Source of the DNA: a virus
Virus record (IMG/VR): IMGVR_UViG_3300023174_000705
Span: 1 to 21,735 of that record
Length of the DNA: 21,735 nucleotides
Direction: 5' to 3' (one strand)
Part shown: piece by piece, positions 6,554 through 12,992 of the stretch
Numbering within the stretch: position 1 is the first letter of the stretch
Layout of the letters: each line of letters starts with the position of its first letter
Notes under the pieces: model-generated
Seen by the model: only the letters and a program-made list of their open reading frames with translations
Databases searched by the model: none
What the model was told of the DNA's origin: nothing
Position numbers and translations under genes: made by a program

Positions 6554-6829
6554 TCAGGCGGACTTTTTGCTATTAGTCTTTGTATCTAGTGGGATGTTTG
6601 AAACAAAACCATTTAGGGTCTGAGCCTTTGCAATGATATCTGCTTCGGATGGGTAGGCTGGAAATCCTGGATGTTCAGGTAAAGCACCACCATTGATTTT
6701 AGCAACTTCCAGTTGAGCATGCCAACTATTGCTAATTACTTCACGCTTACCGTAGTAGTCATCGTTAAGCATGTCTTTCGCCATTTTTAATAGTTCAAGG
6801 CGAATCTCGAACGGGGTCATATTACTCAT
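6554..6829 (-). CDS. conserved T4-like phage hypothetical protein
   Basis: This 91-residue soluble protein begins MSNMTPFEIRLELLKMAKDM, followed by DDYYGKRE. A later segment PSEADIIAKAQTLNGFVSNI is also characteristic. The TPFEIRLELLKMAKDML start and IIAKA..LN.F segment recur in proteins of unknown function in T4-like phages of aquatic bacteria. A strong ribosome site (AAAGGAG, 7 nt) precedes ATG 6829. Downstream, a terminator hairpin separates it partly from the SleB-like gene. No catalytic motif or membrane segment is visible. Confidence 0.75.
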   Translation of the reverse strand: MSNMTPFEIRLELLKMAKDMLNDDYYGKREVISNSWHAQLEVAKINGGALPEHPGFPAYPSEADIIAKAQTLNGFVSNIPLDTKTNSKKSA

Positions 6830-6860
6830 AGTTAAACTCCTTTGTGTGTTATGTGTAATT

Positions 6861-6881
6861 GGAACTTTTATTGAGAGTTCC
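6861..6881 (-). other. hairpin in the 6830-6912 intergenic gap
   Basis: A stem GGAACT / AGTTCC with a 9-nt loop can be extended by TTGG / CCAA with a bulged G. It has no T-run, so it is more likely an RNA-stabilising or processing hairpin than a terminator. It lies after the stop of the Pro/Lys-rich secreted protein gene. Confidence 0.35.
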
Positions 6882-6912
6882 CAACTCGTAGTGTAATATT
6901 ATTTAGGAAGAA

Positions 6913-7110
6913 TTATTTCTTCTCTTCAGCCTTCTTCTTCGGAGTTGGCTTCTCAGACTTTGGTGGCGGAGGACAATTACCTTTCTTATCCTTCGTTACA
7001 CAATTAGTTTGTTCTTTTGCAGCAATCTTTTCTGGAGCAGGTTGTTTGGCAGGTTGCGCAAACGATGCAGTCGCGAAAGCCAATGCAACAATAGCAATTA
7101 ATGTTTTCAT
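6913..7110 (-). CDS. small secreted Pro/Lys-rich protein
   Basis: This 65-residue protein has a classical signal peptide: MKTLIAIVALAFATASFA with cleavage expected after SFA (residue 18), leaving a 47-residue mature peptide rich in Pro, Lys and Glu with two Cys (NCVTKDKKGNCPPPPKSEKP). The two Cys, 9 residues apart, could form a disulfide in the periplasm. The ribosome site AAAGGA is 6-7 nt upstream, and the start lies 1 nt after the previous stop. It is not recognised. The composition suggests a disordered periplasmic peptide, perhaps acting on the envelope. A lipobox is absent. Confidence 0.75.
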   Translation of the reverse strand: MKTLIAIVALAFATASFAQPAKQPAPEKIAAKEQTNCVTKDKKGNCPPPPKSEKPTPKKKAEEKK

Positions 7111-7111
7111 A

Positions 7112-7624
7112 TCATTCCTTTATAAAATTAAAAGTAACCTCAGGATAATCATTTTGGAGTCTATCCCAGTTCAACCTCCAATGTACTATACGTTGTCGTT
7201 CAGAATCAGGATTATGATCATGCACTAGCGTATTAGTAAAACTTTCAACAGTGTCCTTGAATATTGAGTCAACCCCATATATGTCAAGTTCAGTAAAATC
7301 ATTTTCACACATAATCTGAGCAGCAACATGACCAGCAGAAAAGAATTCTCTTACATCTGGCATTAAGTCAATAAACAGATTATTGTTTAATATATATTCA
7401 CGAATTTTATATTCATCAGTAGATCGCCATGCTCTGGTTGTAAAAAAGGCTGGGCAAGAAATCAAACTAAGATCTCTTGACCAGCGTTCTATTACATTAC
7501 CATCGAGAATAACAGTAGCGTCTACTTTCGTCCAAGGTATATTGCAGCCAATAGTATAACTATACCCATTACTATTATTAAACCTATTTCTACTTGGACC
7601 ATTGGCAACTACTGCTCCTCTCAT
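7112..7624 (-). CDS. Rossmann-like phage protein with NGPS motif, function unknown
   Basis: This 170-residue protein opens with MRGAVVANGPSRNRF, a beta-strand plus NGPS loop seen in several glycosyltransferase-like and DUF115-type families. It continues with TKVDATVILDGNVIERWSRD (strand-helix), SCPAFFTTRAWRS, FSAGHVAAQIMCEN (helix) and FTELDIYGVDSIF, which looks like a second Rossmann strand with a GVD loop. This layout suggests a nucleotide-sugar or phospho-sugar handling fold, but no catalytic set can be assigned. Its ATG overlaps the GroES-like stop (TAATG) and its stop lies 1 nt before the next ATG, so it is tightly coupled in the operon. Confidence 0.7.
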   Translation of the reverse strand: MRGAVVANGPSRNRFNNSNGYSYTIGCNIPWTKVDATVILDGNVIERWSRDLSLISCPAFFTTRAWRSTDEYKIREYILNNNLFIDLMPDVREFFSAGHVAAQIMCENDFTELDIYGVDSIFKDTVESFTNTLVHDHNPDSERQRIVHWRLNWDRLQNDYPEVTFNFIKE

Positions 7625-7887
7625 TAGTCAACCACTGCAACAATAAATTCTTCTTTAATCATAACACGTTGAGCATCGCCAATCTTAACGACTTGACCTT
7701 TGTTCCATTCCAAATAGATTTTATCACCAACATTAACTGCAGTGACTTCAGATCCTATTGCTAAAACAGTTCCAGTTTTTGAATCGCGATTAGATGTAGT
7801 TCCATCTAAGATAATACCAGACTTAGTTGTTTGATCAACTGAGTTCTCGGCAACCAAAACCATTTTACGTAGTGGTTTAACAATCAT
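7624..7887 (-). CDS. GroES-like co-chaperonin (Cpn10)
   Basis: This 87-residue protein aligns along GroES: IVKPLRKMVLVAENSVDQTTKSGIIL corresponds to the N-terminal strand and mobile loop, with GIIL as the GroEL-binding tripeptide, then KTGTVLAIGSE, VNVGDKIYLEW and the ending MIKEEFIVAVVD. It would cap the host GroEL and adjust the cage for phage proteins, as T4 gp31 does, although it looks closer to bacterial GroES than to gp31. It is about ten residues shorter than GroES. The missing part falls between LAIGSE and VNVGD, where GroES has its roof hairpin. AAGG lies 9 nt before the ATG, and the ATG follows directly on the OMP stop. Confidence 0.85.
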   Translation of the reverse strand: MIVKPLRKMVLVAENSVDQTTKSGIILDGTTSNRDSKTGTVLAIGSEVTAVNVGDKIYLEWNKGQVVKIGDAQRVMIKEEFIVAVVD

Positions 7888-8454
7888 TTAGAATGACCTT
7901 GTATAAGCGATAGTTGTTTGCTTGTTAGCACCATCACCACTTTGTACGTCATATCCAAGGCGGATAGCGTCTTTCTTAGTGATAGCATAACCTACGCTGT
8001 AACGCATAGTTTGGCTAGTATCAGCATTTACATTTGAATCATATGCAGTGCGGAAACGATATGCTACACGAGCACTAAAGTCGCCAAGTTTAGCAGAAAC
8101 ACCTGGCTCTACAGAGTAGTAACCAAAATCAGGTGAACCAGACTTTTGTTTAATACCAGTAGCAATACGAACGTCACCACGGAAAATTTCTGTTACGTTA
8201 TAACCTGGAGTTACACCTACTTCATAACGATTAGTTACAGAACGCGAAATATCAGCAGTTTCAGTATTGATACCTGCATCAACATCCACATTCGTAAATG
8301 CGCGAGTCTTAACAGACATGTTCAATACATGGCTTTGAACTGATGGAGTTGCATCAGTATCTTTAACACCATAAGTCAAAGTTGCTGAGGATTGTGCGTT
8401 AGCAAACGCAGAGAATGCTACTAGTGATGCAGCAGCGATAAGTTTTAATTTCAT
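7888..8454 (-). CDS. outer-membrane beta-barrel protein (porin-like) with signal peptide
   Basis: This 188-residue protein starts with a strong signal peptide, MKLKLIAAASLVAFSAFANA, with cleavage before QSSATLTYGV. This closely resembles the start of betaproteobacterial porins. The mature part alternates polar and hydrophobic residues in strand-like stretches (for example YEVGVTPGYNV, DVRIATGIKQK, GYYSVEPGVSAKLG, FSARVAYRFRTAY, MRYSVGYAI, AIRLGYDVQSG) and ends TTIAYTRSF. The terminal Phe is the usual BamA recognition signal for outer-membrane barrels. The size fits an 8-strand barrel, not a 16-strand general porin. AGGA lies 8 nt before the ATG. It is cotranscribed with the tmRNA upstream and GroES-like gene downstream. 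Possible roles are receptor masking or envelope modification, both inference. Confidence 0.8.
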   Translation of the reverse strand: MKLKLIAAASLVAFSAFANAQSSATLTYGVKDTDATPSVQSHVLNMSVKTRAFTNVDVDAGINTETADISRSVTNRYEVGVTPGYNVTEIFRGDVRIATGIKQKSGSPDFGYYSVEPGVSAKLGDFSARVAYRFRTAYDSNVNADTSQTMRYSVGYAITKKDAIRLGYDVQSGDGANKQTTIAYTRSF

Positions 8455-8489
8455 TTAGTTGTCCTAAAATTAATAAAGGTTAAAAGGTA

Positions 8490-8514
8490 TGGCTGGCACA
8501 CAATGTGGCTGGCA
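8490..8514 (-). repeat. 9-bp direct repeat after the tmRNA
   Basis: TGGCTGGCA occurs at 8490-8498 and 8506-8514 on the + strand (16 nt period). It lies between the tmRNA coding piece and the OMP gene and may mark the unassigned 3' part of the tmRNA precursor. Confidence 0.5.
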
Positions 8515-8522
8515 TAATAAAT

Positions 8523-8687
8523 GGTAGGTTATTCTGTTACGAGGAAACCTACCGAAACCCTAAGCAGTGTTTAGGCTGCTAATGCGAACTGTGCGTCGTT
8601 TGCGTTTACGTTGTTTTAGTTTTTATGTCTTCTCTGACAAGTTGTCCACTTCTGTACTTGTTACCCTGTCGAAACCTAGTCACCCCC
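8523..8687 (-). ncRNA. tmRNA coding piece
   Basis: It begins with the 5' acceptor strand at 8687 and the TTCGAC D-arm analogue. ACAAGT/ACTTGT can form the first pseudoknot stem. The tag frame (8603-8571) is GCA-AAC-GAC...GCC-TAA. Two stems follow. The 3' end is not defined and may run to about 8490. Confidence 0.8.
8571..8603 (-). other. tmRNA tag reading frame, ANDAQFALAA
   Basis: Ten codons from the resume codon GCA to TAA. The tag starts AND and ends ALAA. The terminal LAA is the degron read by ClpXP and ClpAP in bacteria. The tag resembles betaproteobacterial tags such as ANDxxFALAA. Confidence 0.92.
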
Positions 8688-8788
8688 ATCAGAAACATAC
8701 TATGGTGAAATTGACTTACATCGTAGAGGTCACGGCTTACCAATCCTGATCCCAACCTTTCGGTTTTGTAGAGATTTAAGTATGCTTC
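8688..8788 (-). ncRNA. tmRNA intervening (excised) segment
   Basis: The segment joins acceptor and coding pieces. Its ends pair: 8790-8780 with 8700-8690 over 11 bp (one G.U), which extends the acceptor stem and brings both processing sites together. It contains a GAAA-capped hairpin (AACC-GAAA-GGTT). By analogy with known permuted tmRNAs it should be removed, probably by RNase P at G8687 and 3' trimming at 8789. Confidence 0.75.
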
Positions 8789-8852
8789 TGGTGGAGGTGG
8801 GGAGAATCGAACTCCCGTCCAGAATACTTTTCTAGTTGCTTCATACAACCAT
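8789..8852 (-). ncRNA. tmRNA acceptor piece
   Basis: This piece holds the T-arm, the 3' strand of the acceptor stem and an encoded CCA end. Upstream of the T-arm, GUUG and CAAC can form a small hairpin. Its mature 5' end is unknown. The transcript is predicted to begin at about 8852. Confidence 0.8.
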
Positions 8853-8858
8853 ATCACT

Positions 8859-8887
8859 ATTATACATTATATATTACTGCAAGTCAA
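8859..8887 (-). promoter_or_regulatory. sigma70-type promoter P3 for the tmRNA
   Basis: The -35 box TTGACT is at 8887-8882, the spacer is 17 bp and the -10 box TATAAT is at 8864-8859. Predicted start is at 8852. The -35 box overlaps the stop codon of the upstream 2OG oxygenase gene. It lacks the GG before the -10 box that the other promoters share, but keeps the ATG 6 nt after it although the product is not coding. Confidence 0.85.
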
Positions 8888-9363
8888 TTATTTATTCGAA
8901 ATACTAGAGTATATCTATCCGATGATGCTGCAGTTGTGTAATGAATATAATCTATACCACAAGATGCAACTACCATAGTACCCTTTACTGGTCTTATTAA
9001 AACTCCCTGATTTGGAAATACTAACTCACCACCATCAAAATCATCATTTAAAAATATAATTGCACTACGTAGCCATTCTGCAGTCCTAACACCTATACCA
9101 TCTATAATAGAAAAACTATCTGCATGCGGGGAATTAGTTACTCCAGGTTTATACCATAATATAGGTACATTTTTTACTTCAAAATTATATATTTCACATA
9201 TTTTTTTAGAAATATAATGTTCTGTTAAATTTCTTCTCTCTAGGTCATTTACATCACCATATGCAGGCAAATTATTTTTAGAATTTAAAAAATCAGCACC
9301 TTTGATTAAGGTATCACATTCATCATGAGTTAATACATTTGGTATTATTTCAAGTAGTTCCAT
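8884..9363 (-). CDS. 2OG-Fe(II) dioxygenase, prolyl-4-hydroxylase type
   Basis: This 159-residue protein shows the complete facial triad and co-substrate residue: His80-x-Asp82 (SPHADSF), His141 (YIHYTTAASSDR) and Arg150 for the 2-oxoglutarate carboxylate. The strand AIIFLNDDFDGGELVFPNQG, then RPVKGTMVVAS, is typical of P4H-like enzymes. It hydroxylates an unknown protein or small-molecule substrate in the cytoplasm. The ATG follows the exonuclease stop directly, with AAAGGGG about 6 nt upstream. It is the last gene before the tmRNA promoter. Related folds occur at 13244-13837 and 17042-17659, but the sequences are only distantly similar. Confidence 0.85.
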   Translation of the reverse strand: MELLEIIPNVLTHDECDTLIKGADFLNSKNNLPAYGDVNDLERRNLTEHYISKKICEIYNFEVKNVPILWYKPGVTNSPHADSFSIIDGIGVRTAEWLRSAIIFLNDDFDGGELVFPNQGVLIRPVKGTMVVASCGIDYIHYTTAASSDRYTLVFRINN

Positions 9364-10017
9364 TTAAATCCCCTTTAGATTTTTATAATCTAATCTTAAC
9401 TTTCTGAAACCACCAATCCAATTATCTCGTTTTTCAATAAACCAGCGTGGATCATCATTATCAACTGCCATAATAATAACAAGTCTTCCGATTGGAATTC
9501 CTGTTCGCTCTTCAAATGCTACTGCATATGCTGCAGTTTGCATGAAGTAGTTATGAATGTCATCTCTATCTTTTGGTTTACTTGATGTTTTAAAATCTAT
9601 AACACTAAGTTTACCTTGGAACTCTGCGATGCAGTCAACTGTGCCAGCGACTTGTAGGAAGTCAGACCATAATGGAGTTTCCAAGCAGTGTATGTTATCG
9701 ATTTGGTCGAGGAGTGGTCGGATTGAATTGAACATCTCTGCATCAAACATATCTGGCTCAACATGCTCTCCAAGGAGAAAGTCTTCACAGTGTTGATGGA
9801 TTCTTGTACCTCTTGCGCTGGCTCTTCCAGAGATTCGGTTTGCTTCTGCTTCTCCGACTCGTTTTCGCCACTCCATGATTCCCTTCGCTGAGTGCAGTCC
9901 TGTAACTGTTGTAACGGAGGGATAGGATTTACCCGATGGGGTTTTGTATAACCTTGTACCATCGGGTTTTGTGTCACGTTCAAGTTTGCCGAAATCATGA
10001 TGTATAAATGTTTTCAT
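9364..10017 (-). CDS. PD-(D/E)XK (RecB-family) exonuclease
   Basis: This 217-residue protein has the nuclease core in order: GTRIHQHCEDF (70-80), the first acidic residue in GTVDCIAEF (Asp128), the DFK triad in LSVIDFKTSSKPK (Asp141, Lys143) and the QTAAYAVAFEE helix (Gln160, Tyr164) of RecB-like nucleases. It resembles the PDDEXK_1 / MGME1-type exonucleases found in many phages, which degrade ssDNA or DNA ends. The likely role is host DNA breakdown or recombination. The ATG overlaps the preceding stop (TAATG), so it is coupled to the GH19 gene upstream. Confidence 0.85.
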   Translation of the reverse strand: MKTFIHHDFGKLERDTKPDGTRLYKTPSGKSYPSVTTVTGLHSAKGIMEWRKRVGEAEANRISGRASARGTRIHQHCEDFLLGEHVEPDMFDAEMFNSIRPLLDQIDNIHCLETPLWSDFLQVAGTVDCIAEFQGKLSVIDFKTSSKPKDRDDIHNYFMQTAAYAVAFEERTGIPIGRLVIIMAVDNDDPRWFIEKRDNWIGGFRKLRLDYKNLKGI

Positions 10018-10637
10018 TAAGTTAGTAGTTCAATACACTCGTTATAATGTTTAATTCTGTCTTCTAAACCAATGTAACCACCATTAATCTTCTTAGTCAT
10101 TAGTTTAATATCACCTGCATCTGCTTGTACATTTAGTTTATTTTTATTCCAAAACCAAATAGCTGACATCAGAGCAAAGTCACGATCTGCTGTGACCCAA
10201 TCTGGATTCTCGAAAAGATTTTCCCAGTCATCAAACATTTCTTTGGCAAATGCTCGGTAGTTATCTTTACCAGTCAATTGAATTGGTCCACGTCCACGAT
10301 ATTTGTATCCATCGCCAGTTTCTGGACCGCCATTACCCATGCGATTAGCATAGATCTTATTAGCGATCATCTCTGGCTTGCGAGCATATGGTTGAGCAGA
10401 CTCAAGTGTAGGAAAATACTTCTTGAAGATGCTATTCAATCCCTGTGCGGAATAGTTTAGGTTTTCTTCGAATACTGTCCAACCACCAGACTCATGGCCA
10501 CACTGAGCAAGGAATGCTGCAATACGATGTGGTGTATCAATCTCATACGTAGGGAATACATTTGCCATTGACTCTGCCCAAGATTCTGGATCCTGTGCAC
10601 GAGGAAATAGATGTTTGAATTGTTCTGCTGTTATCAT
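10017..10637 (-). CDS. GH19 chitinase-like endolysin
   Basis: This 206-residue protein is a compact glycoside hydrolase family 19 domain: AAFLAQCGHESGGW with catalytic Glu49, FEENLNYS, the IYANRMGNGGPETGDGYKYR segment followed by GRGPIQLTGKDNYR, and ALMSAIWFWNKNKLN near the C-terminus. In phages this family cuts peptidoglycan glycan strands and acts as endolysin. There is no signal peptide, so release would depend on a holin not seen here. AAAGGA precedes the ATG, which overlaps the previous stop by 1 nt. With the SleB-like gene at 5898-6500 the phage carries two cell wall hydrolases of different chemistry. Confidence 0.88.
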   Translation of the reverse strand: MITAEQFKHLFPRAQDPESWAESMANVFPTYEIDTPHRIAAFLAQCGHESGGWTVFEENLNYSAQGLNSIFKKYFPTLESAQPYARKPEMIANKIYANRMGNGGPETGDGYKYRGRGPIQLTGKDNYRAFAKEMFDDWENLFENPDWVTADRDFALMSAIWFWNKNKLNVQADAGDIKLMTKKINGGYIGLEDRIKHYNECIELLT

Positions 10638-11461
10638 TAGTGTTCCTTTAATTTGTAAATTCCATATGTATATATGTCGCCTGATTCTATAAACATATCA
10701 ATGTTATCAAACGCTTGTTTGAATGTAATTTTAGTTACAATTGGATCGGTCTCATAATCTTTTATTGTACAATACCAAAATATATCATCATCATTAAGGA
10801 TTTCTTTTAAATCCATAAAAAACTGATTTAACATTGGAAGATTAGTATTATAATTTCTTCGATTATCAATACTACCAAAAATATTTATTACATCTTCATG
10901 GATAGTTCTATTTTTATTTTCTAAAAAATCAGCAGTATACTCACGAATTTTTACAAATTTAATATCAGGATTTAATTTTAATAATGTATCTGCTATAATA
11001 CGAATTGTTGATTTTGCATCTATAACTGAAACTGCTCTAATTTTTTGTAAAGAATTAGTTATACCATCATAAACATATGGACTACCAGGTGTAAATATAT
11101 AAACTCTATTAAATTTAAGTCTGGTATATTGTTCATCAAGTAAATTAAGTAAAACCTGAACTAAGGTGCTACTATCTCTAAATTTACCTTCAGAATTAGC
11201 GATATCCCAAATACTACCAAAAGTATTAACTATATTACAGTGTAGGGTATCCTCAAATCTATTGAATTCCAGATTATCAAATAATATTTTATGGCCAGCT
11301 GGCGCTGATAAAACATCAGTATTATAATTATTTGGATAATCTATAGTTGTAAGAGCAATACAATCATTACGATTTTTTATATTTTGTACTGTTTCTAAAA
11401 AACTGATAGAAACATCTTCAATACGGCTTGGTATACCAACTCTAACAATTTCATATTTCAT
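10637..11461 (-). CDS. tandem paralogue A, tetrapyrrole-methylase-like motif, function unknown
   Basis: This 274-residue soluble protein is paralogous over its whole length with the next gene upstream (11458-12219). Both share YEI.RVG.P.R..DV..SFL near the N-terminus, FG..WD, and FTPGSPYVYDGITNSLQK (123-140 here) followed by R..SVIDAKSTIRIIA. The GSP loop followed by a strand ending in a small-residue turn faintly resembles the SAM-binding core of tetrapyrrole methylases, but the usual N-terminal glycine loop is not evident. Function is not assigned. The start overlaps the paralogue's stop by 4 nt (ATGA) and the stop overlaps the GH19 start. It is strongly AT-rich. Confidence 0.75.
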   Translation of the reverse strand: MKYEIVRVGIPSRIEDVSISFLETVQNIKNRNDCIALTTIDYPNNYNTDVLSAPAGHKILFDNLEFNRFEDTLHCNIVNTFGSIWDIANSEGKFRDSSTLVQVLLNLLDEQYTRLKFNRVYIFTPGSPYVYDGITNSLQKIRAVSVIDAKSTIRIIADTLLKLNPDIKFVKIREYTADFLENKNRTIHEDVINIFGSIDNRRNYNTNLPMLNQFFMDLKEILNDDDIFWYCTIKDYETDPIVTKITFKQAFDNIDMFIESGDIYTYGIYKLKEH

Positions 11462-12219
11462 AGTTTATATACACCAAACGTAAAAGCATTATTTGTATTT
11501 TTAAATGTATCAATTCCTATTGTAGCATCAGTAAACGACATACATTTTAAATAAGAAGAACCATCTTCTAAAATACTGCAGTATAAAAATTTATCATCTT
11601 TAGAAACAATATTACCCAATACATTAAAATAACTATCAACATTTATACCATAATTTTCAGAAATACATGGAAAAACATGAAGTTTTTTATTTTCTAATTT
11701 TTCTGGTATTGTATTGTGTATAATATATGTCTGTAAATTTAAGTATTCTTTCATATTATTTGCACATATTTTTATTGGTGATTCGCAATCTATAATATTT
11801 AAGGTTCGTTGTGTAGTTAAAATATTAGTTAAATCATCAAAGATAAATGGGCTCCCATTTGTAAACAAATATAACTGTTTATATTTTAACATATTATATT
11901 GCATATCAAAAAACTCTAATAATTTTGAAACGGATTCATTTGGTGTTGACGCACCGAGACGATCCCAAACATCACCAAAACAATTTAACACATTAGGTTT
12001 TAGATTAATATCAACATTATATGTTTGTAGGGTATCAAATATTAACCGATATCCATATGGAGCAGTTGAATATTCAAAACTTGATTTACTAAAATCTACA
12101 GTAACTAATCCAATTGCATCTTTAGAAGTTTTAATATGTTGAATACTATCTAAGAATGATTGAGTAACATCCTGTTTTCTTGCTGGGACACCAACTCTAA
12201 TTATCTCATATGATATCAC
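11458..12219 (-). CDS. tandem paralogue B, tetrapyrrole-methylase-like motif, function unknown
   Basis: This 253-residue protein is the sister of the gene at 10637-11461. Matching stretches include SYEIIRVGVPARKQDVTQSF, NCFGDVWDRLG, LYLFTNGSPFIFDDLTNIL (117-135), RTLNIIDCESPIKICA and the ending FTFGVYKL (YTYGIYKL in the other). It starts with GTG at 12219, overlapping the PhoH stop by 4 nt (GTGA). No signal peptide or membrane segment is seen. The two copies have diverged strongly, so the duplication is not recent. Function is not assigned. The methylase-like resemblance is weak and needs profile comparison. Confidence 0.75.
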   Translation of the reverse strand: MISYEIIRVGVPARKQDVTQSFLDSIQHIKTSKDAIGLVTVDFSKSSFEYSTAPYGYRLIFDTLQTYNVDINLKPNVLNCFGDVWDRLGASTPNESVSKLLEFFDMQYNMLKYKQLYLFTNGSPFIFDDLTNILTTQRTLNIIDCESPIKICANNMKEYLNLQTYIIHNTIPEKLENKKLHVFPCISENYGINVDSYFNVLGNIVSKDDKFLYCSILEDGSSYLKCMSFTDATIGIDTFKNTNNAFTFGVYKL

Positions 12220-12983
12220 TTATTATCCTCAAAATCTTCGTATTTTAGTTTGGCTAAAATATAATCTTTGACTAGGGATGATCTGACAATATCGTCTACA
12301 GTGAATTCGATACGAGTAAATGCTTTCATATGCTGAGCAATATCAAAGAATTTCAAAATACCTGTAACATCATTCTTACGTTTATTTAAGTCAGTCTGAC
12401 GATAATCTCCACACCAAATAATTTTTGACATATGACCAACACGAGTCATAACCGTATCAATTTCATCATATGTTAAATTCTGCATTTCATCAACAAGGAT
12501 AATTGCATTATCAAAAGACATACCACGAATAAATGACGTAGAGATAAATTGGATATAACCTTGTTCTTCTAAACGATCCCAAGCATCTTTACGATCAAAC
12601 AGTTGATGACAGATTTGACGGTATGGCTGCTCATAGATTTCCATCTTTTCACCAACGTCACCTGGAAGGTGACCAATCTCACGACCTTGCACTGCTGAAC
12701 GAACTACAATAATTTTATTAAATGGATTTGATTTATCAAGCACTTCTTCGATTGCTTTGTATAGAGCAATAAATGTTTTACCTGTACCTGCGACACCATG
12801 CAATGCTATAAAATAATCTCCTGTTTTATAAGCATCGAAAAATAACTTTTGATTATTAGTTAATGGTTGAAAAGTACGTAAATTATCTAACCTTAATTTT
12901 AATTGATTACTAGCAACTGGTTTTGTTTCACGCTCGTCATGATGAATTTCTACTACTTTTTTTGCTGCTGAGGTACGAGCCAT
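12216..12983 (-). CDS. phoH: PhoH-like P-loop ATPase
   Basis: This 255-residue protein has Walker A GVAGTGKT (63-70), Walker B AIILVDEMQN (160-169), the PhoH segment VVRSAVQGREIGHLPGDVGE, and the sensor-like SKIIWCGDYRQTDL. PhoH is a common auxiliary gene of aquatic phages, often linked to phosphate stress, but its biochemical role (perhaps RNA helicase or RNase partner) is unsettled. The N-terminal 40 residues are a charged extension. AAGGA lies 7 nt before the ATG. It heads the tandem paralogue pair and overlaps its first member by 4 nt. Confidence 0.93.
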   Translation of the reverse strand: MARTSAAKKVVEIHHDERETKPVASNQLKLRLDNLRTFQPLTNNQKLFFDAYKTGDYFIALHGVAGTGKTFIALYKAIEEVLDKSNPFNKIIVVRSAVQGREIGHLPGDVGEKMEIYEQPYRQICHQLFDRKDAWDRLEEQGYIQFISTSFIRGMSFDNAIILVDEMQNLTYDEIDTVMTRVGHMSKIIWCGDYRQTDLNKRKNDVTGILKFFDIAQHMKAFTRIEFTVDDIVRSSLVKDYILAKLKYEDFEDNK

Positions 12984-12992
12984 TAGAATTCC

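Larger units (their letters stand above)
8523..8852 (-). ncRNA. ssrA: circularly permuted (two-piece) tmRNA
   Basis: On the - strand the tmRNA 3' half comes first and the 5' half second. The T-arm GGGAG-TTCGATT-CTCCC (8816-8800) is followed by acceptor strand CACCTCC (8799-8793), discriminator A and encoded CCA (8791-8789). About 100 nt later GGGGGTG (8687-8681) starts the coding piece and pairs with the acceptor strand over 7 bp, with a G.U at the third pair, the alanine identity element. The D-arm analogue GGTTTCGACAGGG follows. The tag frame at 8603-8571 encodes ANDAQFALAA and TAA. Helix GCAG/CTGC after the tag matches tmRNA helix 5. A further 8-bp stem (8553-8546 with 8530-8523) resembles a pseudoknot stem. 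It rescues stalled ribosomes with SmpB, and no smpB is in the window. The 5' end is inferred from the promoter and the 3' end is uncertain. Confidence 0.92.

Noticed and set aside
8567-8857. Open frames on both strands across the tmRNA (60 and 83 codons)
   Set aside because: They cover the tmRNA acceptor and coding pieces. The structural RNA explains the sequence, and no ribosome sites are present.
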